Shown: positions 13,661-26,122, counted from the first letter of the stretch. The stretch: DNA of 64,000 bases from Aradus depressus (GCA_963662175.1 OY759221.1:36392045-36456044), one strand, 5' to 3'. Program-made: numbers and translations. The notes: generated by a model not told the origin, from the letters alone.

Positions 13661-15245
13661 CATTTAAAAACTCCTTCGACGGACAAAGTAGGCAACAAAA
13701 CATTATATTCACAAGGTATTTCATTAAGGTATCTTTCCTTTATAAATTTCATCCGCAGTTTCTTAAACTTCCTTTTTTTTTTATCTACACACCGAGACTC
13801 CATATCCAAAAAATTGTTGAAAAAAAGTTACCACAAAATTTCTCAAGAGACACCTTTGATAGATCAGAAACTCAAGGGTAGCCACTCTACTGATATCGTG
13901 AAAACTACCTCAAATTTTTATTTTAAATTGGTATGTTTAAGCCTCAAGTGTATAACGACGTTACTTACTTATGTTAGTAAGACCTGACGTTAGCTGGCTG
14001 GGCGTATGTATTTATGCAACTATCAGGAGGTACATTCAAAGTGTCAGTTTTAAAGGAAGATGTGACTAGGAACGAGCATCGAAACAAAACCATCGATATT
14101 TACAAACGAATATAATATCGATAGAGAAAACATTGACATTACTTCATGGATGTTTCAATTTAAATATCTGAAAAGTGAAAAAATATTTTTTTAATACATG
14201 GCTCTATTGTATTCATGAAAATGAGAGAGACAAGGAAGTAAAATTTATGTGATGTCATAACAGGATTTTCTAATACCAACCACCTTTGTACATATGGAGT
14301 GCCTCCCCTTTTCTTCCTTTTGTAGCCTCCCTCTGCACCAAGTTCTGATGTACATTATCGAGGTGTTAGCTGATGTTTTTATCACTTTGCGACAATAGTT
14401 GCACTTCACACTTTTGTCCAGTAATTGTGTCTAATGTTTCCAATAAACACTGATTCCTGGCATGGATTTATTTTATTATTCCAAATAGAAAATAACTCAT
14501 AAGATATGAACGAACATAAACTAAATTATTTCCTGACACAAGTAAAGAAAATTGCAAAATCTAACTTCTGAGACAAATATACAAGTAGTTGCGGAATGCC
14601 CTTTTGTAATGTTATCCTTAGACCTTCCCACAGAATAACAAATATAGAAAGAAGGGAATCTCCATCTTAAAAACGTAGCAGGTTGCAGCGCCCCAATGGA
14701 ACCCGGCCTTGGCCTCAACTAACACAACTGGCTCTAATTCAGATCCAGTATACAAACTATTCGTTATTTAAAAAAAGATAATACCTGTTTTTTTACTCAT
14801 TAGTTATGTTAATTCTGCAATAAGAAACCTGAAAAAGATATATTAAAAGAAGCATTGAAAATAATAAAGTAATTAATTTATTGACCAAATATATTTAATA
14901 TACAATATATATATTTTTTATGAAAAACTTTAGAGCCTACATAAGCGGAAATAATAAAAAATTTATACTAACACATGAAATTAACTCTTGTACAAAGTAT
15001 AAATATATGATTTACATAGTCTTACATATTAAACGAAATAGTAATTCACAATTTTAACTATAAATAACACCGTGAAAAGATGCATAAAAAGAAGAATGAA
15101 TAATTTATTTATGAATACGAAGTAGGAAAATTCTTTATTTAGTTTTAAATAAGAAAGAATTGAATTACCTTAATTTATACAAAAAAAAAGGAAATTCAAA
15201 ATTAAAAAACCCCGACACAATTTTCTTTTTACTGAAATCTTGGTG
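13661..15245. other. Non-coding spacer
   Basis: No supported exon. A 116-codon frame beginning near 13637 starts inside repeat C and has no recognisable similarity. Confidence 0.4.
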
Positions 15246-15550
15246 GGAAAGATTTTTTTTTTTTTTTTTTTGGGGGGGGGGGGGCTTGGCCTTATAAACA
15301 TTTGAGCTAGAACTCTGTCTCTAGCTAAAATAGAGGCTGAGATCCCTATACAGGCTCTGATGAAACCTGAAGATCTTGGAAACGGTATACCCGCAAACAT
15401 GGCTAAGAACCATCTCGCAAATATCAGCTTTTGAAACAAAAAAATAGCTTTAAAACTGGTTCCGCCGTCTTGGAGCTACGATGCCACAGACACACAGACA
15501 AAGGCTTCAAACTTATATCACCCCTCCTTTTGCGTCGGTGGTTAAAAATA
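15246..15550. repeat. Unclassified dispersed-type repeat with T/G homopolymers
   Basis: Starts with runs of about 22 T and 12 G, and ends with GATGCCACAGACACACAGAC and a TCACCCCTCCTTTTGCGTCG block. I recall similar tails as repeats in other arthropod genomes, but no second copy lies in this window. Confidence 0.4.
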
Positions 15551-16042
15551 GTAATTCACAATTTAATTTCACAATGTAGAAAAGTAATTACAATGATAAT
15601 ACTATAATTAGTATATAGACATTAAACAATGAATATATGTTTTGTAAATATGATCACGTTTGAAACATGTGAAACTTTTCTCAAAGTAAATAACAAATAA
15701 AATAATTATTACTAAACCTAAGTCGACCTTATAACTTAATGTCCTACAAACTACAAATCAACATCGACAACCATTTTTAAGATTTTATTTCGTCGATATT
15801 TAAAATTATTTAAGAAATCAGTAACAAAAAGAGTAATTATAATTTCAATAAAGTCAGTGAAATTTCAAAAGAATAATCATCGCCACGAAACTATCGATAT
15901 AAACTGTCGACCGTTTTTCGAGAATAGAAAATGGAAGGTGCCTATGATATGATGTGCGATGTGACAGTGATAATATTCAAACCCAATAAATAAACTCAGA
16001 AGTGACACATGTTACTGCTAATGGTTTCAACACGTCATATCT
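15551..16042. other. AT-rich spacer
   Basis: No supported gene or clear repeat. Confidence 0.4.
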
Positions 16043-16425
16043 GAGGGCACTGGTAGCTGAAAGGTAGCGCGCTTGCTGTCTGAGCTAAATTGCCGGTTCG
16101 AAACTCGACCGAGCTCCTTACGATTTTTATCAGGGAGGTGAGCTCGCCTTCCTTTCGATGAGACGTTAAGCGATGGTCCCGAGCCTGTACGAAGTCAGGT
16201 GAATACAAATACAGGTTATGCAGAATTTAGGACTTCCACAGTAGAGTCGGGCTCATGTCTACCAAAGCGACGAAAGAGCGCTCTGGTTGTAGGTGATATG
16301 ACCTCGTAATTATTTTTTATCGGGGGAGCCTGTAGAATGTCCCACCGTAGAGTTAGGTTTATGTCCACGCGCTCTTTAGTATATGACCTCGTTGTTAAAG
16401 CCCGGGCATGTGTCACAATAACTAA
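16043..16425 (+). mobile_element. tRNA-derived SINE-A, near full length
   Basis: The head (16043-16110) resembles a tRNA gene: a box A region GGTAGCTGAAAGGTAGCG and box B GGTTCGAAACTC. The body holds GATGGTCCCGAGCCTGTAC, CAGTAGAGTCGGGCTCATGT and CGACGAAAGAGCGCTCTGG. It ends in AAAGCCCGGGCATG and GTCACAATAACTAAC. A second partial body (CCGTAGAGTTAGGTTTATGT) is tandemly joined near 16347. It lies just downstream of the mesothelin-like gene. Confidence 0.8.
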
Positions 16426-16550
16426 CTAATAAAACGTCATATTTCAGATTATAACATACGCAAAAATTGATAAAGATGTAGCCTAACAGTTTTATTGATT
16501 CTTCATTAAGAATACGAAAAAATATAATTTTTTCATTCATTTATTTCCTT

Positions 16551-19500
16551 TCATTTTGTTGCCAAGTAAATAATATATGCATACAGCATATAGTTCAACT
16601 GAGATGACGATGCTGGGGACGAAGCTGAAGAGGGTTGGACGGCGGAAAGTCCCTTGATACCCTGCTGAAGTGCGTACTTCTGTGAATCGTACAGTGCAGC
16701 CATCTGTTGAGGTGACAGGGAACTTGCAGCTGAGGGCGACAGATTCGTTATCTGGTCGTCAGACATCGCCTGCAAACGAAATACAAACTTCAAAGCAGCT
16801 AGTCTAGTATAACAGAACTTTCTTGTACTGACTACTTTTGTACAGATCATTCTCCCAACTGCTTTCCTCCTCTCAAATTAATTTCATACTAGCAATACTG
16901 TGTATAAGAAAGTATGTTGGCGTCAGCAGTTTTCTTTGTTTGAATTATAGCGTATTTTTGAGAAACACGGTATAAAATGAATTTGAAAGGTGGGTAGGGT
17001 GGTGGTGGAAGATCTATAAAAACGTGGTTGGTGTAAGAAAATGTTGCGGCCATATCACACACACTTTATTTTTTCCTTTATTTGATATCGCTTTCAATAA
17101 AAAAAAACTACTGAAAATATATTTAACAACTCATTGCTATGCGTTACAATTCAAACATTACAATGAACTATTTCCTGTGGAAATTTATTGTACAATTTTA
17201 GGAACGCTACAACTTTGTTCTTATTGGTCCTATCAAATTTTTAGAGTTTTTGCGTAAATCAATGGGTTTCAAGACGTCATTTAGAACACTTTTCGGTATT
17301 CATACTTTCAGATCTAAGTTAGCACATGTGACTTCATCTCAAATTTAAAGTTCATTAACAGAATCGTTTCTGAAAAGTACACACACATTTACAATCACAC
17401 ATTCAGAAATAAAGACGCATGGATAAACATTATCGCGAAAATGGTCAAAACATTTTCAGGGGACTTTGAAACGAGAAATCCCGTTGATAACTAGATTTTG
17501 TATTTTTGCCACAGTTACAATACTTCTTTGTATTACAGGAGATATCTAAAAAATACATATAGTTTGTTGACAAAGTAGGGTAACTTTTGGAGCATTGAAG
17601 CGACGCGGTTTTGTATTTTAAAATTATATTTAAAACCCACTCTCTGAGATCTTTTCACACTATAGTTTGTACATTTACTCCCATCCCTCGTCATGTGAAC
17701 AACAGATATATGCTAATTATAAAATTGAAATTAAATTACCTGTAGAAGAGAAGGAGGGAGACAGACCATGATGTCTTTAGTGAGACCCTCCATGGCTTGG
17801 GCAGATATAAGCCGGATAGATGGTAGTCCGGATATAACACATCCCACTGTGGCCACCTATATCAAACACATATCTTCTCTAAATGAGCGAGAAAAAAAAG
17901 GCGAGTAGTGTTCCTTGCCCTAATCCTAATAAAAAACTATATGGATATTTCATAAAAATTCATGCTAAAAAATAGAAGAAGTCTAAGTATCTTCATTTTA
18001 TCTCAACTTAGTCAAATCGACTGACCTGTAGTGAAGTCCACAGTTTGGGGTCTCCAAAAGCCAAAGGACTCATGGCTAGGTTGGCCAACCCTTGCATTAC
18101 TTCTGTTGAACAGTTAACTAGGGTAGACAACTCCTGGGCCGCGTCTCTGTATAACATTAAATTAGTTTTGCGTAACATCAAAACATTATGGTATTGAAAT
18201 AGGAATCAGAAGGTTAGTTGCGTCTTCAGTTTCTACTCCTTATGTCTTGCAGATGAGAAGACATGGAAGGAGAAAGTACTCTTCGGAGGGCCTCTGGAGC
18301 AGGATTAAGTTCCCGGACCCTGCTGGAGACTCAAGCAGGACCTGTGAGAGTGGCCCACCCACGAAATATATTGTAGGCTTTTAAAAGGAGGGCTGCGTTA
18401 CCATATTATGGTTATGGTATATAATAATAAGTTCTGAATGTTTATACTGAAGAAAACATCTCTACAGACTGTGGATCACTGATTTCTGACAACACCAACA
18501 AGAAAGGTAGTATGAGAAATTGAACTTTCAAATTCATTGTATTTTCATTTTTTTATATATAAAATTATAGGTTTGTGGTAGCTAAAATAAGATACATACA
18601 ACTGTGAATGTAGTGTCTCTAAATACCACGAGAATACAGCGTCGATTTCAACTAATTTCCGAGAAAATTGAGTACCAAATGCATAATATCGAGAGAAAAA
18701 AAAAAAAAAAAAACCCTACCCTAGGTGAATAAAAAATTTAGGATAAGCAAAATTTAGGACTCACAGTCCTACAGTAGAGTCGGGCTCATGTCCACCAGAG
18801 TGACGAAAGAGCGCTCCGGTAGGCGATATGACCTCCTAGTTAAAGCCCGGTCATGAGTCACAAAACCTAACCTAGCCTCGAGAGAAAAAAATTAAAAGTA
18901 TAACCAATTGGGCAAATCCAAAAATGAATTAGACCCAACTCGTAAATACTCACATTTTACAGAACCCCACAGAAAAAAAAAAAAACTTGGAAATCACATT
19001 TTTTAATGTAAACTTATAAAAAATTCTACATATAAAATAAAGTCAGCAGTGAATCACAGGCAATATACTATTCCTACAACTATGAGGAATTTTTTGGAGG
19101 TTGTTGTGAGCTGTATTTAATAAAAGACACAGAGTTGTTGTCCACTCACAAATTTTATTAGCATAGCCTCTCTGATTGCCACTCAGTGACTGGTGGAGAC
19201 CACTACCTTTGTAAAGTGTTAGCACTGAAGATGGTCTTATAGGACCGAAAGCTGGCTATGCTAATAAAACTTGTGAGTGGACAACAACTCTGTGTCTTTT
19301 ATTCCTACAATTATTCATTTCCAGTGAAACTTAACAAAATGTCATAATAAAAAATATATATATAATGTATTTAATGAATAAGTACGGATTTTTAAAAATA
19401 GAGTTAAATAAAAAAATTGTAAATCAAATAAAAATTCCTTATAATATTAGTTGCTAACTATCGAAACAATGAATACGAGTAGTGTGAAAGAAGTGTTTTT

Positions 19501-21813
19501 TAGACGGAGAATAATTAAGAAAATTTTGACGCAGGAGGCTTCTACATATTATACGTCAGGAAAACTTTAAAAATATCATTACATCTTATAAATTATTCGA
19601 ATATTTCAATTTTACATATTACTTCACTGACTTGTAAGAGTCTGGGTGTATTCTCTGGATCATTGTATTGTTAAAGGCGCAAAGAATCTGACGAAGAGTC
19701 ATAAGATCGTAACTTGTAAGATCTTCCACTTCTTTACCGCTCCACTGCTCAAAAACTGCTAAGTTGAGGGCTTCCAGCTAAAAAAAAAAAAAAAAAAACG
19801 TTAAAATACTTATTAAATAACGTCAAGATTCCTTACGTCAAAGTAACAGAGTAGCACACAACAGAAATTCAACCATGAACACATTTTTCTGAGATGTGAA
19901 AGCATTTCTTTATTTCAGTATCACTGAGATGTAGGGGCTATTACTTCAAACAGGATCTTTTAATGTTTTCGTCTATTTATTTTGGTATTCGTTATAGGGG
20001 CGGTGTAAACAAAATTGTTTTGCAATACTTCTCAAGTATATTCTAAAAACAAAAATAATAAGAAAAGTCCCTGAAAACTTGTAATAAATAAATAAAACAA
20101 ATTTTTTTTTTAATATTGTCTATTTTACAAAGAATATAAATACAAATAAACTATTGGCTTCAGCATTACACCATCGTTACGTTTAGTTATAAACTATGAC
20201 TCTTTCTAGTTTATGTATATAACCGGTAGATACCTAATTTATTTTGTTTTTTTTTGTGTGTGAAATAAACAATATGTTAAAAAATAAGTTTGTTTTATTT
20301 ATTTAATAGAAGAAAAAACATTTTGGAGGAATAATGAATTATATTATCTCTACAAATTTCTATTTTAGAATAAAATAATTATAAGTAAATGTTTTAGAGG
20401 ATAATATTCTAAATGAAATTAGTGTTCAAACGTTATGTTTAACAACAAACTTAAGAAATTACATTTAATTTTATTTTTTCAAATAAATACAATTAAACTT
20501 TTATTTCTTAAGATAAAAACAATTCTTCTCATTATTTCTAGAGATTAAAATAATAGAAAACATTTAAATTTAATCAGCAAATTCAGTATTTCTTCCTTAT
20601 GAATACTCTTTCAGCATACTTAACGCAAAATGGTTACCGCAAACAGTGGAATTGATATCAATGTTTTCAAAAGTGACAATGGGTAGAAGAAATGTTCATA
20701 GTAGCGACTTAATGTATCATTTTCATGGAAGTTTTGTATGAGGTTCCCATAAAGAAGAGAAGTCTGTTAGTTTTTTGACCATAACGTTTAAAGGAAGCAT
20801 TTGCGGTCACATATTTAAATGAACTTTTTTCTTCTTTTTGGTCTCTAGAATACAGTTACGAAGTATAGTACATTTTGGTTACACCTTGTATAGCGCATGC
20901 ACTTCAAGTTCATATGTCAGATTTAAGAAACATTAGCAGCAAAAAAATGAATTAAAAATAAGTACATACAACTTACGTCACTATGAAGATAGGGAACAAC
21001 TTCCATCTACCATCTAGTGAAATCCATTGTTGAAACATTAGTAGGATGGTAAAATTATTATATGCGTTCCCTTATTTGTCAATCGCAACGAGCGAAAACA
21101 AACCGTCGTTTCACTTTATAAAATGGCATATAGTTTAGTGTATTAGACATATGACTGAATGTTACAGTACCTGGCCAGGGGTCAGAGAGGAACACTTTCC
21201 GAAGGCAGCTATAGTGTCCACATCGGTCAGTGAGAGGTTGGCAAAGTGTTCTGTGGATATACCGTTGATAACCCAGCCAAGCTGCTGTAGACTCTCTTCT
21301 GGAATGCTTCCTCCCGACCCGTAAACCTCAACATTCAAAATAAAATTATACATAATTGACTGAGGAGCCTGTAAGACTTTCTCGCGATCTAGTGGATTCA
21401 CTAGCTGACGCACGGAAAGTCATTTTAACCAAATTTTATACTAATATTATTAAAAGAAATTGTTTAACTAGGGAGTCGTATTTTCATAAAAACTGATAAT
21501 ATGACTAATTACTTGGGATGTTCTGTACCTGGATGTTTCTCGCTAAAGAAAATATTAGCTCCTAAATTTTTTTTTTACTACATAGCTCCTGGAACGATTT
21601 CGTGACAAAAAGGAACATATTTTCAGTTATAGCGTAGTTTAGCTCCAAATCTCGCTAAGTGTATTATTTTTTCCTAACCTTGCTACATTATGGTCGAGTT
21701 CCAGTAAGCAGCATTACGCTGACTGGTTACAATGAGAAGCGGGAAAGTTTAATATTGAAATGTGAAAAGAGAAATTGGACAGTATTTAATTTATTATTTT
21801 TGTTAAATAACGA

Positions 21814-21863
<50 letters not shown>

Positions 21864-22243
21864 AGTAATAAAAATAACTTTAATATTGCTGGAGCTCTTA
21901 TTTCACCTGTTATCTATTTCTAATATACATCGGAAGAAAATTTATGACAGAATTATGTAAAGAATATGAATAACCAAGTTTTAATTTGTCAGAAAGAAAT
22001 ATTTAAAAAAAAAAATTTTGGACTGCGACGATAGTATAAAAAAATACGCACCTACCTGTAAGAGTGAGAACCAGATGGTTGCTGACTGTTCTACGGTGAG
22101 AGGATCCTTGCCTAAGAAGACAAGACACTCTCTGAGATGATCAGGGTCTATATCAACAAGGGAACCAATCTCATCTGGAGTGAGGGCAGCCCCAGATCCT
22201 CGGCCCTTGATCTCAGCACAGCTCAAACCATTCGCTACCAGAA
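16551..22243 (-). CDS. Mesothelin/stereocilin/otoancorin-family protein, 3' part of gene
   Basis: Six exons: 22056-22243, 21171-21404, 19632-19777, 18026-18146, 17740-17856 and 16551-16769. All have GT-AG borders and matching phases, giving about 341 codons. The helical repeats, with signatures such as LTPDEIGSL, the D-L-x-x-L-R-Q-I-L-C-A-F pattern, LANLAMSPLAFGDP, VGCVISGLPS and LSPSAASSLSPQQMAAL, are typical of the mesothelin superfamily (superhelical repeats, cell-surface or extracellular-matrix proteins). The tail is Ser-rich and ends in a short hydrophobic stretch (LNYMLYAYIIYLATK), which could be a GPI-anchor signal as in mesothelin. Exon 22056-22243 has no in-frame ATG and is entered in phase 1, so at least one upstream exon exists. 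None is recognisable up to the end of the heparanase gene at 29.6 kb. Family members are usually far longer. Function in arthropods is unknown to me. The introns contain SINE-A and a hammerhead-like foldback. Confidence 0.8.
18716..18880 (+). mobile_element. tRNA-derived SINE-A, 5'-truncated
   Basis: Retains CAGTAGAGTCGGGCTCATGT, GACGAAAGAGCGCTCCGG and AAAGCCCGGTCATGAGTCAC, and ends in AAAACCTAACCTAGCC, a CCTAA-type tail. It lies in an intron of the mesothelin-like gene. Confidence 0.8.
19119..19303. repeat. Foldback element (51/50-bp inverted arms)
   Basis: The left arm 19119-19169 and right arm 19254-19303 are nearly perfect inverted copies. The edge reads AATAAAAGACACAGAGTTG and the inner end TTATTAGCATAGCC. 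The right half carries an intact hammerhead-like motif; in the left half the equivalent core is degenerate. Confidence 0.9.
19217..19266 (+). ncRNA. Hammerhead ribozyme-like motif (type I layout)
   Basis: Stem I: TGTTAGCA (19217-19224) pairs with TGCTAATA (19259-19266), 8 bp with one G-U. Then comes the box CTGAAGA (19225-19231), matching CUGANGA. Stem II follows as GGTC (19233-19236) with GACC (19243-19246), preceded by one unpaired T. Then GAAA (19247-19250). Stem III is AGC-TG-GCT (19250-19257), with A19258 as the expected cleavage-site base. The order of boxes and all three stems match a minimal hammerhead, as described for Penelope-like elements and retrozymes. The extra T next to stem II departs from the usual G-C closing pair, so activity is uncertain. 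Confidence 0.6.
20130..20310 (-). repeat. Diverged copy of hammerhead-associated repeat
   Basis: On the minus strand it shows AACGATGGTGTAATGCTGAAGCC-like remnants, and its right edge AAAAATAAGTTTGTTTTATT matches the copy ending near 53690. The core is broken. Confidence 0.45.
21813..21857. repeat. (TA)n microsatellite
   Basis: About 22 uninterrupted TA dinucleotides in the intron between the first two visible exons of the mesothelin-like gene. Confidence 0.95.
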
Positions 22244-22315
22244 CTACATCAATATAGAATCTTTAAATTTTCAAATAAATATAGAAGTAAATAACACTAT
22301 TTTATGTCCTAGTGG

Positions 22316-22745
22316 GCAGTGGCGTAACTACCCCTGTGTGGGCCCTGTATCAAACTTTCTTGGGGGCCCTTTTTTGGAAAAGAAACAAAAACACTCGGAT
22401 AAACAATAAATATATATAAAAAAAACATTAAAAAACTTAACCCTGAAAAAAATATTCTAGTGGTTAAATAGGTACTTTTCTTGCCTGTTTATCAGCGAAC
22501 GATTTTATTATATCATCCATAGATGAAGAAGATTTTAGTTTTTCGTTCTTCTTTTTCTATGGACAGGATTGATAAGTCCAATGGGCTATACAAGAAGGGC
22601 TTTCTTGTCCCATAGAAGTTCTAAGATAATTTTTAATATGTTTTAATTTAGAAATTTAGGCTTGACTTAGATCAATATGTCTATGGACAACATTTTACAC
22701 ATACGCATGTTGGGGCCCCTCTAGGTCAGGGGCCCTGTATTACTA
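22316..22745. mobile_element. hAT-like fragment, tentative
   Basis: The left edge CAGTGGCGTAACTACCCC and G/C-rich blocks with GGGCCCTGTAT (near 22340 and 22730) resemble termini seen on hAT-type elements. I found no matching right inverted end or target duplication, so the limits are approximate. It lies just 5' of the first visible mesothelin-like exon. Confidence 0.4.
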
Positions 22746-22904
22746 CGAATAATATTTGATGGGAATATGAATAATAGATATTAAAAAAATAAATTCCGAC
22801 ATAATATAAAGTGATGCATTTTTATATTGCGGAGGCAGTGGTAGACAAAATCATTCAATAAGTCACCTTACTGTCGCAATACATTTTTTACTGTCTATTA
22901 TTCT

Positions 22905-23300
22905 CATAATCCCAACTAACACCACTTTTTGAGTGAGTCTCCCACCTCCCTTCGGCCGATTTCGCGGGAAAATAATAAATGACGTCCTTGTTTGGGTTTT
23001 GAATTTACATATGAATTTTTTTATCGATACATTCATTACAATGGCAGTTATTAGCCTCCCCCTTCACTTTGGTCGATTTAGTTGAAAATTAATAGATGTC
23101 GTCCTATGGGGTTCTGGAAACACAAATAAAATTTCGATACATTTATTCTATTGGGAGTTATCGAGTTCAAAGAGAGAGAGAGTTTTTTTTTTTTTTTTTT
23201 TTTCATTTGGAAAACATTAAATTCCAGTGAAAAATCTATTTCGAATTTTTGACCGACTACATAACTTCCCCTATACTTCGTATACCTGTGGAAATGAAAT
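22905..23300. repeat. Dispersed repeat C
   Basis: Blocks CTTCGGCCGATTTCGCGG, CGATACATTCATTACAATGG, TCTATTGGGAGTTATCG and the terminal hairpin region ACTTCCCCTATACTTCGTAT are in family order. The terminal block ends TATACCTGTGGAAATGAAA. Confidence 0.75.
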
Positions 23301-24342
23301 TTTACATACAGATACTGAAAATCAATAAAAATATTATTTAATATACATATGTATTGAACAAATGACGAATGGTTACTGAAACAATTATTCAGATGCTGAT
23401 GGTGAGAGTATTTTATGGTTTGCGAGGATGTAAAGCCAAAAAATATAAATGGCAGAATAATATAGTGTAGTATAATCAATGAAATAATTATTATTAATGT
23501 TGCAACATATATTACTGTAAATTGAACCACAACATACTAACCAATGTTAACTGAAAATATAATTCCGGTAAAACATAGAGGAGACATGTTGCTTATTAAA
23601 TCAGGACCACTGCTGCCATCTGACATTCACTTTGTAAAGCACCGCTGAATAATAGAAGATGCAAAGAAAACCTATTCTCTAAATAGAATTTTATATGAAT
23701 GAGAAAGTTCAAAAGGGCATCCGTACCAATTTATATTTATACATAAATGGGGCTTATATGTAAAATTTATAAAAATTATTATTCCAATTATCCGGATGGC
23801 TTGTAGGCTTGGGGAAGCTAGGTAGCAATAACTGACTGCGAAAAAAGGCACTTCAGCAACTGGAGAATTATTTTATGTAAATAGAAAAATAATTTCTTTA
23901 GTAAGGGAAACAGAATTGTCCTCTAGAAAATATTTTTTTGCAACTCCCTAGTTGTCCCCATAGGGGAAACATTCTCGTGATGTCGTTTATAATTTTACTG
24001 GTTTTGCAGCATATTCTGGATAATTTTGAGGAAACTCTAAAAAAAACTAAAAACTCGTGTCTCAAAGAGAGACGCAACCAGCTCGCTAAAAGTTTGCGTT
24101 TTTGGTTTTCAACTTACAGAACTCTAAAAAATGTAATAGGGAAATCCTTAATTGAAAGTGCAGTACCGCGCGTTCCTGTAGGGAGCTGAAGTGACCCAAA
24201 TGGACGCTGTTGCGCCGCAGGCATCGCCTGCATTACATCACTTTAACGAAAAATGCAGCGCCGCATCGGGCGTTAGAGAAAGACAAACAGCTAACAGACC
24301 GCAAGTAGACTTCATTAGGTGCCTTATTCATTTTGAGTTATT
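23301..24342. other. Non-coding sequence between repeats
   Basis: No exon of the mesothelin-like or heparanase gene is recognisable here. The 83- and 99-codon plus-strand frames at 23938-24490 are unlike any known family, and the second runs into a SINE. Confidence 0.4.
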
Positions 24343-24664
24343 TAGTTATTGTGACTCACGCCTGGCTATATACATAATTACGAGGTCTTATCGACTATTA
24401 CCAGAGCGCTCTTTCGTCGTTTTGGTAGATATGAGCCCGACTCTACTGTGGCTAAATTCTTATTTTAGTTCTAAATTCTGCATACCTTGAATTTGTATTC
24501 ACCTGACCGTACAGAATCGAGACCATCGCTTATAGTCCCATCCAAAGAAAGGCAAGCTCAAGGTTTTTTTTTTCACCTCCCTGATAAAAAACCTAAGAAC
24601 CTCGGCCGGGTTCGGAACCAGCGATTTTGAGCTCAGAAGGCAAGCACGCTACCGGCGCCCTCTA
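24343..24664 (-). mobile_element. tRNA-derived SINE-A
   Basis: The full body, in the minus orientation, contains ACCAGAGCGCTCTTTCGTCG, ATGAGCCCGACTCTACTGTG, CAGAATCGAGACCATCGCTT and a tRNA-like head whose complement ends at CTACCGGCGCCCTC. Confidence 0.8.
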
Positions 24665-25418
24665 TTCATTAAAAAAAAATGTATGTGTTCGTATATTTAA
24701 ACAAAATATATATACCGTAGACATGTAAGAGAAAAAATAATTGTTTTCACTTCAAAAACATTACATAGATACTGTACATGCTTTAGAAAAAATATAAACT
24801 GATTATCCGAATGATCTATGATCACAGTCCGGACAAGGGGACTCTGCAGTACTAAACATGTAAGGGCCATATTTTCTTGATTTCAGATAAATAATTTTTT
24901 TTAGAGATCTCGTTGTTTGTCACAGGTATCATCCACTGAAGGCCCCATATACAAAATTTTTCATTTAAAAATCTTGAAAAAGTCACGTTCGTAACTCTGA
25001 AACGAGCCCCAAGATATAATGTATACCGTTAAACGAGCTAGCGGACATTTTACGTTTGACCCTGCCGTAGCCCCCTCTCCTCCCGTTCAATTTTTCGAGA
25101 TACCACATAGCCTTCGTTTGAACCGGGCTTATAAGGAAGCTTTACGTGAAATTTCATGAAAATCTTATCAACCGTTATGTTGGAACACACTATTTCAACT
25201 TCATTAATATAAGATTTGTATTTAAAAATTATTTAAATATTTTACAATTAATGTTATTCATCCGCAGAAACTCTCATAAGTTATTATGTAAAACTGTATA
25301 GAGGATAAATATAGATAAATAAAAATTGAATGGGGAAAAAGTTTAATTGAAATTATATTTAATCACAGAGTTCAAGGTACATAGGATATTTTTGTTATTA
25401 AAACACAGTATATTATAC
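24665..25418. other. Non-coding sequence
   Basis: No gene. A block around 24950-25190 (GTAACTCTGAAACGAGCCCC and nearby) looks like an old repeat, but it has no other copy in the window. Confidence 0.35.
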
Positions 25419-25513
25419 AACGGGCTCTGACCCTGCGGTCTAGCGAAGAAAGATTCTGGTAGTAGGCGATATGACCTCATAGTTAAAGCTTGGGCATAAG
25501 TCACAATAACTAA
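25419..25513 (+). mobile_element. tRNA-derived SINE-A, 3' fragment
   Basis: Only the 3' part remains: GTAGGCGATATGACCTCATA, a degenerate AAAGCTTGGGCATAAG and GTCACAATAACTAAC. Confidence 0.7.
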
Positions 25514-25527
25514 CGACACGTATTTAA

Positions 25528-26122
25528 AAAAAATCAACGGCAAAGTACTTCCCCAGAATAAATTATTCAAATAACTTTTCGCTCCCCCTTCAAAACTAGC
25601 CGACCGTTTGCGCTAATATTCAACTGTTGACTTACATAGAGGCTCCTTAATCCTCGTACTAAATTTCATGTCGATACATTCATTACATCGCTAGTTATTG
25701 GGGTTTTTGAGTTGATCACCTCCTCTGATCATCCATTTTCACTTCTGCCAATTCCGCTGAAAATTAATAAGTGTCGTCCTTATGAGATTTTGAATTTACA
25801 TATGAAATTTTGTGGCGATACTTTCATTAAAACGGCAGTTATAAGTTTTTGAGTCAAGTCTCACCCCTAATCCGCCCCTTCCCTTTGACCGATTTGGTTA
25901 AAAATCGATAGGTGTTGTCCTAAAAGGGTTTTGGACACATAAAAGTTCATGTCGATACAATCATTCTACCGAGAGTTATCGTATCCACAGACACACTTTT
26001 TTTTTTTCACATTTGGAATCTAGAGGTCGTAAACATAAAATTCCATTGAAAACTCAACATCGAATTTTTGACCGACTACATAACCTCCCCTATACTTCCT
26101 ATAGCTGGGGAAGTGAAAATCT
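25528..26122. repeat. Dispersed repeat C, long copy
   Basis: Opens with AAGTACTTCCCCAGAATAAA. It contains at least three monomers with CGATACATTCATTACATCGC, CGATACTTTCATTAAAACGG and CGATACAATCATTCTACCG, and closes with ACCTCCCCTATACTTCCTAT and AGCTGGGGAAGTGAAAA. Confidence 0.8.

Noticed and set aside
13637..13987. 116-codon plus-strand frame
   Set aside because: Begins inside repeat C and shows no similarity or splice support.
16043..16115. tRNA gene
   Set aside because: Boxes A and B are present, but a cloverleaf does not close and the sequence is the head of a dispersed SINE.
23078..23530. 150-codon minus-strand frame
   Set aside because: Overlaps repeat C and poly-T/A runs (KKKKKKK); composition reflects AT-rich repeat, not a protein.
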